This document shows positions 23,307-34,337 of a stretch of DNA of 64,000 bases, one piece after another. Made by a program: the position numbers and the translations under genes. This DNA is from Bisporella sp. PMI_857. Taxonomy: Eukaryota > Ascomycota > Leotiomycetes > Helotiales > Helotiaceae. Numbering within the stretch: position 1 is the first letter of the stretch; the number at the start of each line of letters is the position of its first letter. The notes below the pieces were generated by a model. The model was not told the origin of the DNA and did no database searches. It saw only the letters and a list, made by a program, of their open reading frames with translations. The stretch spans positions 1 through 64,000 of the forward strand of contig JAJSPD010000013.1 of assembly GCA_021307315.1 (NCBI GenBank). The letters are read 5' to 3'.

Positions 23307-24102
23307 AAGGCTGAAGGCTGGAGTCGGTTTCGTATATTCTTGATCAATGGCTCAGGCTCTTTAGCTGTGAATATTAGCATGACATATCTCCCTCATACTA
23401 TGACGTCATACTCCTTCGGTACATTCCTAGGAAGGACCATGCTGCAAACTCACGAGTTCATGATATCTCATCTCTTTCCAAACATCTAGTGGAATGATTG
23501 AGTAGTCTCTCGAGAGCAACTGTCATAGTTGATAAAATTTCCATAAGAATAGATATTGCCAAAGCCTCTGTTACAATTCGTATGACATCCCCTTTAAGTT
23601 CTGGGGCTGCCTATTTACTACCACTCGCTCACGTCTCAACTTCTTCGATAAGTTCATTGAGTTCACAACAGAGGCTATCATTATCAATGACCACCAAGTC
23701 CCGTCTGTAAACGTGTCAATTATTTTCTTTGGCTCTAACACCACGGTTCTCGCTTCTGACGCCACATTCCACCACGGCGTCAGCAATCCTGCCATATTGT
23801 CATCTCAACTAGAGAGATGGATAAACCCCCTTACACAACAACTATTACTTTACATGGATTTTATTGCCTAATACTTTATTGGGTATTTTTAGGCCATAAA
23901 AATCATGCATTTAGTTTAACTGCCCCTGTAATAAGCTTTTTTTTTTCAAGTCGTGTTAAGTTGACATGGTGTTATATTTTGTTATCATATCTATCCCTAA
24001 GCTTAACTTACTCTGAAATACTAAGACTTATTTATGTAAGTACCTAGATGATATTGGATCAAGTGAACTGAAGACCATGAATATGGTTCTAAATATATAC
24101 TT
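23307..24102. other. intergenic region with an ATG-less open frame
   Basis: No complete gene was found. A forward frame from 23536 to the TAA at 23869-23871 stays open for 111 codons without an ATG. It gives a fairly protein-like reading (e.g. VSNPAILSSQLERWINPL) that matches no family I recognise. It may be a gene fragment or chance. Confidence 0.35.
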
Positions 24103-25243
24103 CTAGTACTCTGCAGCAAGTCTCTTCTGAATCCAATCGCCTGCTGTCAATTTCTCTCCCCATTCTCCAATCATGTTTGGCTTCCAATTTCCCCTTTTTC
24201 GCAGCCTGGAAGAGTGTCTACTAAAGAGTCCGGATCAGGTGTGCCAAAGAAAATAATAGAGAATCTATCTACAACTCTATCACCATTTCCATCTTCATGT
24301 ATTTCGGCATCTGGTCTCCGCATAAATTCTCTTGGAGCTGCAACTTGATGTAACGCACTTTTCCATCTCCCGTTAGTCTGTCTCTCTAACATATCCCCCA
24401 CGTTGATGATAACTGTTCCTGGCTTTGGTATCACAGGTCGGAAGACGTGACCGTCATGCACCTCAAGACCGCCTACCATGTCCTGAAAGAGCAGTGTTAA
24501 TTGACCAAAGTCGGTGTGCGCGTTCAGACGGCGTAGTTGGCCGGTTTTCAAAGGTACAACAGGCATTGAGGGATAATATGCCAAGTTCATATGGCATATA
24601 TCGCGAGTTTGGTTCTTGGAGAGATAATCGGGGTCTGAAAGACCCAAGGCCAGAGAAAGGCAACGTAACAACGCATGCTCGAGGCGAACACATTCGCTCC
24701 ACCATAATTCCATGAAATCGCGGAACCCAGGGAAGACGCCTTCAGATAGCCAACGGTTTGGAGCTGTGTCATCCAAAGGGTTGCCCCATTCAAGTGTTTC
24801 CTTGGTCTCCGGCGCCGTTTTGCGTAGCTCTTCTACTTCATTTCGATCAAAAACTAATTGACTGACTAATGCAAGGCCAACCTCCGAAAATCCTCGATGG
24901 TCACCAACTTCACCACTTGGAGGATGTGCAATCATTTGCTTCACATGGTGAGGAAGCCTGAAAAATCGTTTAGACTGTATATAGGTCAGTCCATACTATG
25001 ATAGACAATATCACGTTCATAAGCCCTAGTTACCCATTCGAAGGCTTGATCGACTATCTTCTGATCAATAGTATGGTTTGAAAGGTAGACAAACCCATGA
25101 GATTGGAAACTCTCATCCAGTAGCTTCAAAGCAGCCTGACGTTGCTCAGGCGTACCATGGAGCAAGCTGAAATCAATTACAGGGATGTCGGCTGGTTCCT
25201 CGTAAGGCGCTGGCGCGTTCGTTGACCGAACTGCAGATGGCAT
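24103..25243 (-). CDS. IPNS-like 2-oxoglutarate/Fe(II) dioxygenase with a frameshifted C-terminus
   Basis: Exons 25243-25034 and 24974-24171 give 337 residues to the first stop. The 59-nt intron (GTAACT, ACTGAC branch, ACAG) joins FEW to SKRFFRLP. N-terminal DIPVIDFSLL and SHGFVYLSNH are typical of the DIOX_N part. The iron ligands are H223 and D225 (HTDFGQLTLLF) and H279 (LHQVAAP); R307 and S309 (RFSIIFF) bind 2-oxoglutarate. The frame then stops at 24171. The family's usual end, TAGDWIQKRLA, is present just downstream in another frame, closing with a TAG at 24105-24103. A single lost base in the A5G4 run (minus strand, 24199-24191) explains this. The core fold is complete, so the shortened enzyme might still fold. 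Substrate unknown; the divergent MFS gene suggests secondary metabolism. Confidence 0.8.
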
Positions 25244-25773
25244 AATAGATTGAATGTAAATGGATAGTGTAGGTAATTGTGTAATAACGGACGGTTGTGA
25301 TCATTACTATACCTCTATAAAAACGTTAAATATATACCCAAGCCTCAAGATGCCCAAATTAATCGAAAGCGTGTATCTAGTGAAGTGGAGCTGCACTGAC
25401 ACACTAAATATGCGTCTTTTATCACTAGAGAATTTAGAAATTAATATCACATTGTCCACATATGGTTCTACATGCATAGAGTTAGCATGAGTAAGCTTAT
25501 GCATCTGCGATCACTAGCGTTTAACCTGGCGGCGAAGAGCGGGACATTCTAGAGCCCCGCTTAAAAACGTAAGCACTATTCAAGATGCTAACTGTAATTT
25601 GTCGATAGTTAATAAATCCTTGTTTTCTTAAATATTCCCAATTAGGTACTTAAGAAGCAGCAGGAATTTTGACAAGGTACAGTTTACCTCATTCAGCATT
25701 ATCAACGGACAGGAAATTTCTGAAGCAACCCTATTTCCTTTGTGTATCAGGGACAGCCATATTTACAGCGAAA
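25244..25773. promoter_or_regulatory. shared divergent promoter of the dioxygenase and MFS genes
   Basis: This 530-nt gap separates the divergent starts of two genes of secondary-metabolite type. It contains CGG-N7-CGG at 25530-25542. That spacing is within the range used by fungal Zn2Cys6 regulators, but a single match of this length is weak evidence. Confidence 0.4.
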
Positions 25774-27599
25774 ATGAAGAATCTGAAATCACTTCAACGA
25801 AATTTGAGATCAGACGTGAACGAGGAAAGCCACCACATAGTACAACCTCAAGGTATCCGTTGGCGTTCTCACACATTGTTCATTGTGAGCACTGTGATTG
25901 TCGGCCTCTTTAGTGAGACATTTCTCTACGGAATCGTTATTCCAGTCCTGCCATTTATTTTGCAAGATCGTATGGGGATTGCTCAGGATGAACTTCAGAG
26001 CCATTCCTCAATGCTTCTCGCAGCCTATGCTGGTTCTTCTGTCATTTTCTGTCCCATAACAGGTGCGCTGGGAGACAAACTCGCTTCGAGAAAGCTGCTA
26101 TTCATTGCCGGATTGGTGATATTGATTGTTGTAAGGTTTGGAACAATGATGACACATGAGGTCTCTACTGATATTAACAGTCCACCATTCTTTTTTTCTT
26201 GGGTCAATCAATGACTGCTCTGGTAATCGCGAGGTGTGCTCAAGGGGCAAGCTGTGCGTTCATTTGGACAGCTGGATTTGCCTTATGTTTTGATACAGTA
26301 GGATCAGAAAACACTGGAAAAACTCTGGGAATGGTAAGGTCAAGGAACAGCAAATCTGTTAAATTTCTTTAGATTCAAAGGCTCTGTCATACATAGATGA
26401 ACTATAAACTAAAAATGATGCAGGTTCTTGGTTTCGTCAATCTGGGAGCCCTATTCTCCCCGCCACTTGGTGGGACCGTATATAGCCTTGCTGGTCTACC
26501 CGCTGTTGCTACAATTGCAATGGGACTTCTGGCCTTTGATCTTATTATGCGATTGCTGCTTATTGAGAAAAAGGTAGCTGCCCGTTATATTTCGGATGGT
26601 TTTGCCGTGGCAGAACAAATGAATCCAAAGACATCTAGTGATAATTCGTCTCTACTGACAAACGAAAAGACGGAGCACAGTCAGGGTGCGAAGGTGGTAG
26701 AAGATGACAGTTCGGAGTTGTGGGACGAGGCGACACAAGATGAAGTAAGTCTGATGCTTTACCAGAATGAAGAAACCGAGCTTGGAGATTTAGAATCACA
26801 AGTGGGAAGTTTACCTATCTTCAATTGTGGAGATGAGCCAAATGATTACCATATCCCGCATCGAGAATCCTCCATCTTAAATCATTTACCTGTTCTCTTA
26901 TGCCTTCGCAACTCGTCACTAGTGGCAGCGCTTGTCACCTGTGGAATTCAGTCGGCGATCTTAAGTTCTTTTGACGCTACGGTCTCTCTCGAGGCGCGAG
27001 AATTATTCGAATTCAGTCCACTCAAAACTGGCCTCCTCTTTGTTCCCTTAGGATGCTTTAGGCTCGCCCTTGCTCCGCTGGGAGGATGGGCTGTGGACCG
27101 CTTTGGTACAAAGGTTGTAGCCACAGGTGGATACATGTTCCTATCCTTGGTTTTGGCATTCTTTCGTGTAACCAAGCCGGAGCCATGGGATATTTACATT
27201 GCATTATACTGTGTATTGCTCGCGCTCTCTGGTATAGGCATGGCGATGGTCGGTACAACCAGTTTTGTAGAGGCAAGGATGGTTATTAAGGAGTACCATG
27301 AGCATAATCCGGATCTTTTTGGGGGAAACGGTCCCTTCGCATCAATTTCTGGAATGAACCTCATGGTATTCAATTTGGGAATGACGGTTGGACCACTTAT
27401 CGCAGGTCATCTTAGAGACAAGTAAGCTTGAGACTGAAATGATACATCGAGCTCGGACAATGACTTCTGCATACTAATTTACAACAGGCTCGGATACGGA
27501 AATATGAACACCATACTCGCCTTTCTGGCAAGCTTTTCAGCTATAGCTTCGTTCTTTTGGCTTGGAGGTAAACCTGCCTTGCTAAGAACCAAACTTTAA
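25774..27599 (+). CDS. major facilitator superfamily transporter (DHA1/VMAT-like)
   Basis: Four exons, 25774-26130, 26181-26333, 26424-27421 and 27488-27599, give 539 residues with consistent phases. Donors are GTAAGG, GTAAGG and GTAAGC. The upstream frame is open only to a TTG, so the ATG at 25774 was chosen. The first membrane span is TLFIVSTVIVGLFSETFLYG. After the second span comes GALGDKLASRKLLF, the MFS motif A (GxLxDrxxrk). Later spans include VLGFVNLGALFSPPLGGTVY and the second half from NSSLVAALVTCGIQ to FGTKVVATGGYMF. A long acidic cytoplasmic loop (about 235-330) splits the two six-helix halves. The family moves small molecules by proton antiport. Next to the dioxygenase and the P450 relic it most likely exported their product; this is inference. 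The frame is intact. Confidence 0.88.
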
Positions 27600-29611
27600 G
27601 CGTTGCACATGTTTACATGGGAAAGATAAGGAAGTGGAGAAGGGTCAACTTTACGTTCTTCTGATTATGCTTGTAGCTGTAGAGATACAGTCTATTACAA
27701 AATTGATATTGCATGAAAATTTATGGATCAACCGCTTTTACAGTATTTCATGAAAAGGCTCAAAATCAAGTTGATATCGGTATAATTTAGTGGTATTTTG
27801 ATACGCGTCATCTGATAAAAGTTGCTTTGCACGACAGCATTCTATAGCGGCAATTTACCACTTTGTTTGTGTAATGAACATACACTTTCCACTAAAGGAG
27901 GCTTCGACATTTGCCAGATTACGTTCTCGGAATTAACAGTGATTGATATTTAGCGCCATGCAAGACTACCATGTCGAATCACCAACGGCCTAATATGATG
28001 ATCATTTACCGCGTCCTTAGACAGAAAGTATTGCCGTTCTCATTCTAGCTTTCCTGGTTTCACCATTTCACAAAGTCTCCTACCCAAGTTAGACACGAGG
28101 TGGTGTATAGATCCACTAACCTCGTGTGCTTCGCACAGTTGTACAAGTATTGCGAACGTTTATCTTTAAAGTGGACACTGTATTAATTGCAGGATTGCGG
28201 GGTGGTGCCTGGTCCCATATTTTAGCGCTTGTGCTTTCACCGAGATATGGGGGACACCCACATGTAAGCTAGGAATGCTTTGGTCGCGAACATTGACCGA
28301 AGATGGTATAACTCCATATGCGAAAATACTAGGAGAAGGCGCTTAAATCTTATAGTCATCTTACATGATAATTGACTGGCATTTTTACATTGTCCAAAAA
28401 CAGCTGTAACATGCTTCAGCCCCACATCAACCATAGGAACCGAAGCTCTTTTGCACTGACCCATGCTTTCGTAGAGCTGGCGAGCTCCCTTTTATAGATA
28501 CTCTCTATCGACCATCTTCCGTCCCTGAAAGCTCTACGAAGGCCTCCAATGTGAATGGCCATTCGAAAACTCTTTCCAACTCAATCTTGTTATCAATGAG
28601 TCCATAATGACTTCGAAATTATTCAATAGCATGCTCGTCATTCCATCATAAAATGATGCTTATTCTCGTTTGGAACCATTCTCGAGCCTAGGGCCTTCTG
28701 ACGAAGAATCCCTGATTGACAAGCATTCTAAGTCCGCGGAGTTTGAAGGATATGAAAGAGAGTACATACGCAAAACCTAACAGTTGAATGGGCAGTGGTC
28801 GAGGATGATGGGGCTCGGGTGCAAGTTGATAGATGGCATATTCCTCATCAATGCAAAGATCCAAATGCCGTGTTAGACTGGGTTTAAAAGAACCACAATC
28901 CTCCACGCAATATGACCCATATCTCTATCGAGGGTTAGAATTGTAAAGAGTCATGACGCTGAAATATATCTGCAAGTCTTATTCAAAATTGATTGTACAA
29001 AATATATCATGGGACTAGATAGACTCAGTTATATACAATAGATCAGTTCTAAGATATATGTTTTGGTGAAAAATCCTCGCGACTCTCGCTCTATGACTAG
29101 TAACTCCATGTAGACCACGTAATTTGCTTCACAAAAGGAGAGTTACTTAACTCAGTTAAACCAAATAATAGTTTTAAAATAGTGTTCAATGACAATTTTT
29201 GGAATTGTATCTATAAGTTTAAATATATTAAGTGTTGAAAGTACCGTATTGTATCCATCATTTTCAATTTCTGAAAAATTTTCATGGATTAAATTTGGGT
29301 ATTATATAAAGAAATAATAGATTTTAAAAGGGTGGTAGGTTTGTTTTCTACGTCTTTTATTTGACAAAACATATTGTTAAAGCATCCAATTTTCCAATTG
29401 AGCAACTCCAATATTCTCAAAATTGAGATACCATCTTTTGAAGTCCAAAGAATCGACTACTAGTGCCTGAGAACTCCGGCCGAGGTTTCATATGAGCATG
29501 GAGTAACTTCCCTTTGAAATGCAACGATATATAAACCTTCCATTCAAAATCTCTTTCCCTGTACATATATCAGAAAAAAAAAGTCCTCTGTTTTAACGCA
29601 GGAACTGCTAC
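27600..29611. other. long AT-rich intergenic region
   Basis: About 2 kb, especially AT-rich from 28920 to 29420. Only short chance frames are present. No transposon ends or RNA genes were recognised. Confidence 0.4.
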
Positions 29612-31496
29612 TCACGTAGTATTAAATACCTGTATATTGAATCTTCTAAAGAAGGCCGCGAAGATGATAAATAGCTCCATGAGCGAAATTCTGAAGAAAC
29701 GACATTTATTATTAGTAAATACAATACAAACCGAGCTAGATGATAAAAGGCGAAGAACCAACTCTTTTCCAGGGCACATTCTTTTCCCTTTTGAGAATGG
29801 AACCAACGACCTTTCCATTTCCAGCGTGGAATTTTGCCAGCGCTCAGGCTTGAACCTTTCAGGTTCCGGAAACACATCAGGATTCACGTGAGAGTAATAA
29901 GAGGAGGTTGTAACAACAGTCTGTTGAGGAAATTTAGTATTATGTAACATAACAAGCTGGTATGTTTCTAGATAACTAACATTAGGGGGTACATAGTAGC
30001 CATCAATAGTTGCTCCTTCTGGAGGTGTGACACGAGGTGGTCCAATAATAATCCCGTGCATGAGACGGAGGCTCTCTTTGACTATGCCACTCTGTTTTAC
30101 ATCAACAAACGGCCTTATTAAGGGTAAATAAAATGCACAAATTTATCTCATACACTCAACTTACCAACAGAGGCAACCTCATTATGAGAGAGAGTAGCTC
30201 GGTATTTCATCATCTGGTTTTTCCCAAATTGACTTGAGCTCGTTATATACTCTCTCCTGCAAGAATTCAGTTTCACAGACACAGAATACTCCATAGGGCA
30301 GCATGTTGGCCAAATTGATGACTGCGCCAAACATTGTCCCCATGCATTCTGCAGTGAGTTAAGGAGTCGAAACTTTATTAGCCATTCGACTCAAAAGACT
30401 GTCGCGACTCCAATTAGGTCCTTTGGAAACATTACTCTTAACCAGTTGCTGTATAGTCTACACCAACAGTCTTAGTATGATTCTATATAATGCTCAAAAT
30501 CCAGTTGAGAACTATAAGAGAAATATAACAAACTTCAAAAGATTCTATATTGGCAGCTTCGCCTGGAAAGATTATTCGCCGCAGCCATTGTGGCAGTTGA
30601 TTTGAAAATGCGAGAGTAAGCGGGAAGTTCCTGAAGCACCAAGCTGTCCAGTCCATTACATCGAATGTAGTATGTACGAACAAAGTATCAAACCTTTCAT
30701 TATATAAGCCGCGTAAGTGGTCTGGGACATAGTCAAAGACGAAATCTTGGGCTATATCAAGTACCACGGCTCGAAGTCCCTGTGCAATATTAATTGGCAA
30801 ACCTTGATTAGCAGACTTCAGAAGAATGCCGCATAATAGGTTCGTCTCTGGCAGTCAGTGAGATTTCTGGGGATAATCTGAGGAACAGCCCCGAAGAATA
30901 GAAGCTAACATACGTTGCGGAGTATAACCTGTTCAAACTCTTGGGATTTTCTTTTAGAAAATAGATCTGAGACCAATTTGAATCGCTCCTTGTGCTCATT
31001 TTCATCCACCATTCCGAAGAGTGCCTCAGACTGGCCGAGGTGATCATAGAAATCTGGATCCTTGATAAACTTTGTGTTGAACTTGAATATATCTTCGAAA
31101 GCTTTTGGCCTGCGAAAATGCAACTTGTAGAAGGTTAAAGATGTCTTTTAGCAGAGATTTAACGGGAGAGATGCCTACTTTGTTGGGTGAGACTCGAACT
31201 ACCGGTCCTTTAAGACTTGTTAAAAAAAAAATTTCTTATATAATGAACTTAGCCAAAGGTGAATCACCATATTGCGCGTGTAATTTTGTGAACTGTTCCA
31301 CGTGACCTCCATCTCGATATACCTGATAGTATGCACGATACAGTGTTGTAGCGGCATCTCTTTTTGGGCCAGGAAATCCACTCAAAGGATGCAAGTATAG
31401 TCTATAGACTATTACAAGTAGACGATAAACCACAGGAGTAGCAACCAACATGAGCAATGCCACAGCTAGAGAAGATATCGTGGGTAAAGGCACCAT
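29612..31496 (-). pseudogene. cytochrome P450 pseudogene
   Basis: Read leftwards from an ATG at 31496, the reading has a membrane anchor, the Pro-rich hinge (YRLYLHPLSGFPGPKR) and exons with plausible introns. These include YGPVVRVSPNK, KAFEDIFKFNTKFIKDPDFY, DFVFDYVPDHLRGLYNERF and ECMGTMFGAVINLANMLPYG in the helix I region. Next come GIVKESLRLMHG (ExxR), FPEPERFKPERW and PFSKGKRMCPGKEL, the full haem signature FxxGxRxCxG, and then MELFIIFAAFFRRFNIQ. The gene is broken at three or more places. There is a frameshift near 30440-30455, an in-frame TAA at 30361-30359, and a frameshift in the TC repeat at 30187-30195. Catalytic motifs survive, so the loss looks recent. P450s of this shape are microsomal monooxygenases; the substrate is unknown. 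Confidence 0.8.
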
Positions 31497-33407
31497 TATT
31501 GGAATAATAGCTATGAAATGTAGCAGATAAAATTGAGTTATGAGTTTCTGACTATAGTAGAGTGCCACAAAAACCTAGTAATGTGACTCCGTAGAGCAGA
31601 AGATACAGATCTAACGCTATGACTAAGTGATTACTGTGTTGTTTGTGGTTGGCTTGAAATTCCGATAGATAAACGCCGCCAACGCTGATATTGTCCCTTT
31701 CCTCTCCCGCTACTGTTTCGTGATGCGTTTTCTGCATAAGAACCAGTCAACGCGAGAGCGGCTCCCAAACCGTTCCGGACATAGTAACAGTTTTCCGAGT
31801 GGCTCCGAAAGTCGCTGTCAAAGTTCAAGGTACTAATGTTCTTTCAGCGCTTGTAAGCATACTGCTACCACCTTAAAAACCTTGAATAGCAGATAGTACG
31901 GCATAAGCTTCATTCACGCATCGTACAAGTACAGGCTAGTGTGGCTGTACATGCTGAATACTGGGACCACTGAGCTCCATGTATTTACCAGTAAATCTCT
32001 GGCAGCTGGTCAGTGGCAGATTCATGTTAAAACTGCCCCTGCGTGAAACTATTTATATGGATATTCTGGACGATGATAGGCTGTATCGTCCACGCTAGGA
32101 GTTTCGATGCCTTGCGAATGGACATTTAATTTACCGTAATAGTAGAAACCATGCGTTACGAATTCACATCTCATATTTTCAAGTTGCTGGCAGGTCGCCG
32201 CGCATTCTTGCCGCAGCAGCTTACGCCAACTCCACAACGGCTACTCGAAACTAGAAGGTACTAATTACTGTAGCCATCTATTGGAAAAGTAGGAGTGGTT
32301 TGGATCATTAACCAATAGTGGAAGGTAGGAAGAAACGGGGGAAATCCTTTTATGCCGATGAACTATCTTTCCAAAACGAAAATGCTAAACGAAACTGGAT
32401 ATATGAGATACAGTAAGCTTTTAGCTTCTTTTTAGTGTTTGACACTGACTCTAAATTAATAATTAAGTTAAGCGAGATCTTGGCTGCTGTGGCTTTCGCT
32501 TCTATTCCCACCCTTATCTCGCTACCCAATTTGTACCATATGACATAAGTAAAATGCACTTAACTTGCAAAATTAGTCATTTGATTAATTTTTTATTGGA
32601 TAACAAACGGAAATAAGCTACTAGCTTATGAAGTATTTAAATAAAATCAAAGCAATTGTCCATTTACTTTCCTTGCTGACTTGCTTAGCGGTGAGCTTTC
32701 TGTGCTGATTTTTCTAGCGCTGGCCTCCCTGGACTTAAGTTTCCTTGCGCTGACCTTCCTGTATCCACCATAGTATTATCTTTTAGCCACTAACAAACGC
32801 CAAACAAATATCGTTTTAGAGCCTTTATTTGGCCTATTTATATTTGATTTAATTTATAAAAAAAATAGTATAAACTATTTCAGTGTTTTAAGCGTATGGT
32901 CATAAGAGCTTGCCGTATTCGTTACACAGCGTAAAATAAGATACAAAATAATACTTAGTAGATCACCAGGTATCGGGTATTAAAGTTTAGGTTTTGTGCT
33001 TAGATAATTACTCTGCATAGACGAGAGTCATTCCTTTTCAAACATGCGTCATTATAACAGGAAACCAAAATGGTAGTTATTATCAGTTTCTTTCCACATC
33101 CCCCCGGGTTCTTTACTTTCTCCCGTTTGTGGCCGATGTCGAGGCGCGTGCTCCACTCTTAGTGTGACCACGCTACAAGGTATAAGTGCTGTATAAGAAA
33201 AGACCCATGTGATGCCTAATACATTACCGTTGCCACACCTGTTAGACAATCTGAGAATAGCAAATGCATTTTTCAATTTATGTGCGGCATGATAACCTGT
33301 GGAGTTGAAAATATGTTTCCCCGCAATAGGGTAATTACGAATTTTACTCTTCCGTATAACCATGTAAAGTGCTTCTTCACCGATGGCCAGTCATTTCAGT
33401 CAATAAA
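31497..33407. other. AT-rich intergenic region left of the transposon
   Basis: About 1.9 kb. The 32580-33000 part is very AT-rich and contains short imperfect repeats of GCTGACTT/GCGCTGACC type (32670-32755). Frames in 31550-31830 (minus strand) match no family known to me. Confidence 0.4.
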
Positions 33408-33416
33408 TTAGATTAA
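33408..33416. repeat. target-site duplication, left copy (9 bp)
   Basis: TTAGATTAA, identical to the copy at 34214-34222 on the other side of the inverted-repeat element. A 9-bp duplication is typical of Mutator-like (MULE) elements. Confidence 0.8.
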
Positions 33417-34213
33417 CGGCAAATATCTCAAATACCATCGTTTTGTTGCCAAATATCTCATATACCACACTTTTTTTGCCGAATATCTCATATACCACTT
33501 TGATGGTATATGAGATATACGTCAACAAAACGATGGTATATCAGATATTCGTCAACATTCACTGTAAAGCCTGTAATACGCCCTGTAGCAACTACGCTGT
33601 AACAATCACAATACACGCTGCAGCAACTACAATACACGCTATAGCAATACACGCTATAATAATACAATTACAATTACGAGTCAAATACGTTGTAGCGATT
33701 ACATGGTAACAACTACAATACACGCTGTAACAACTACAATACACGCTGTAACAACTACAATACACGCTGTAACAACTACAATACACGCTGTAACAACTAC
33801 AATACACGCTGTAACAACTACAATACACGCTGTAACAACTACAATACACGCTGCAGCAATATATGCTGAAACAGTGCAATTACAAATACAAATTAAATAT
33901 AGTATAACTTATATTAATTTATATCGATATATTATATATTACTAGTTTATTTATTGTTACACGCCTGTATTGTAATTGCTACAGTGTAGTTGTTACAGCG
34001 TGTATTGTGATTGCTACAGTGTAGATGCACAACAAAACAATGGTATATAAGATATATTAGTGTTTCTCATATACCATCGTTTTGTCATTAAGTATCTGAA
34101 ATACCACTGTTTGGCGCCAAGAGACAAATGGTGGTATATGAGATATTCGGCAAAAAAAAGTGTGGTATATGAGATATTTGGCAACGAAACGATGGTATTT
34201 GAGATATTTGCCG
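33417..34213. mobile_element. non-autonomous MULE-like DNA transposon, 797 bp
   Basis: The element starts CGGCAAATATCTC and ends with the reverse complement. Its terminal inverted repeats are 82 bp (33417-33498) and 83 bp (34131-34213), differing by about one substitution and one inserted base. It is flanked by perfect 9-bp direct repeats (33408-33416 and 34214-34222). Inside lie extra inverted copies of the end motif GGTATATGAGATAT (33503-33550) and a 21-bp minisatellite. There is no transposase gene, so it would depend on an enzyme made elsewhere. Long inverted repeats and a 9-bp target duplication fit the Mutator-like group. The near-identical ends suggest fairly recent insertion or selection on the ends. 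Confidence 0.85.
33706..33852. repeat. 21-bp minisatellite inside the transposon, 7 units
   Basis: Seven near-perfect tandem copies of a unit beginning GTAACAACTACAATACACG (21 nt). Degenerate copies lie on the left (33590-33660) and inverted copies on the right (33965-34025). As 21 is divisible by three, the array reads as an open frame with a 7-residue period on both strands; this is not a gene. Confidence 0.9.
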
Positions 34214-34222
34214 TTAGATTAA
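34214..34222. repeat. target-site duplication, right copy (9 bp)
   Basis: TTAGATTAA, identical to 33408-33416. Confidence 0.8.
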
Positions 34223-34337
34223 TCTAGTACTTTTATGTTTTAGCTGCGCCAGCTGTTGTAGCCGCACTGTGTAAGACTTTTACTTAGATGTTTCTATACC
34301 GTCTTCTACAGTAAAAATCTTTCTGTTTCTGGTTCTT

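Noticed and set aside
33703..33945. Forward and reverse open frames with a 7-residue repeat (VTTTIHA-type)
   Set aside because: They come from the 21-bp minisatellite, whose period is divisible by three; no gene features.
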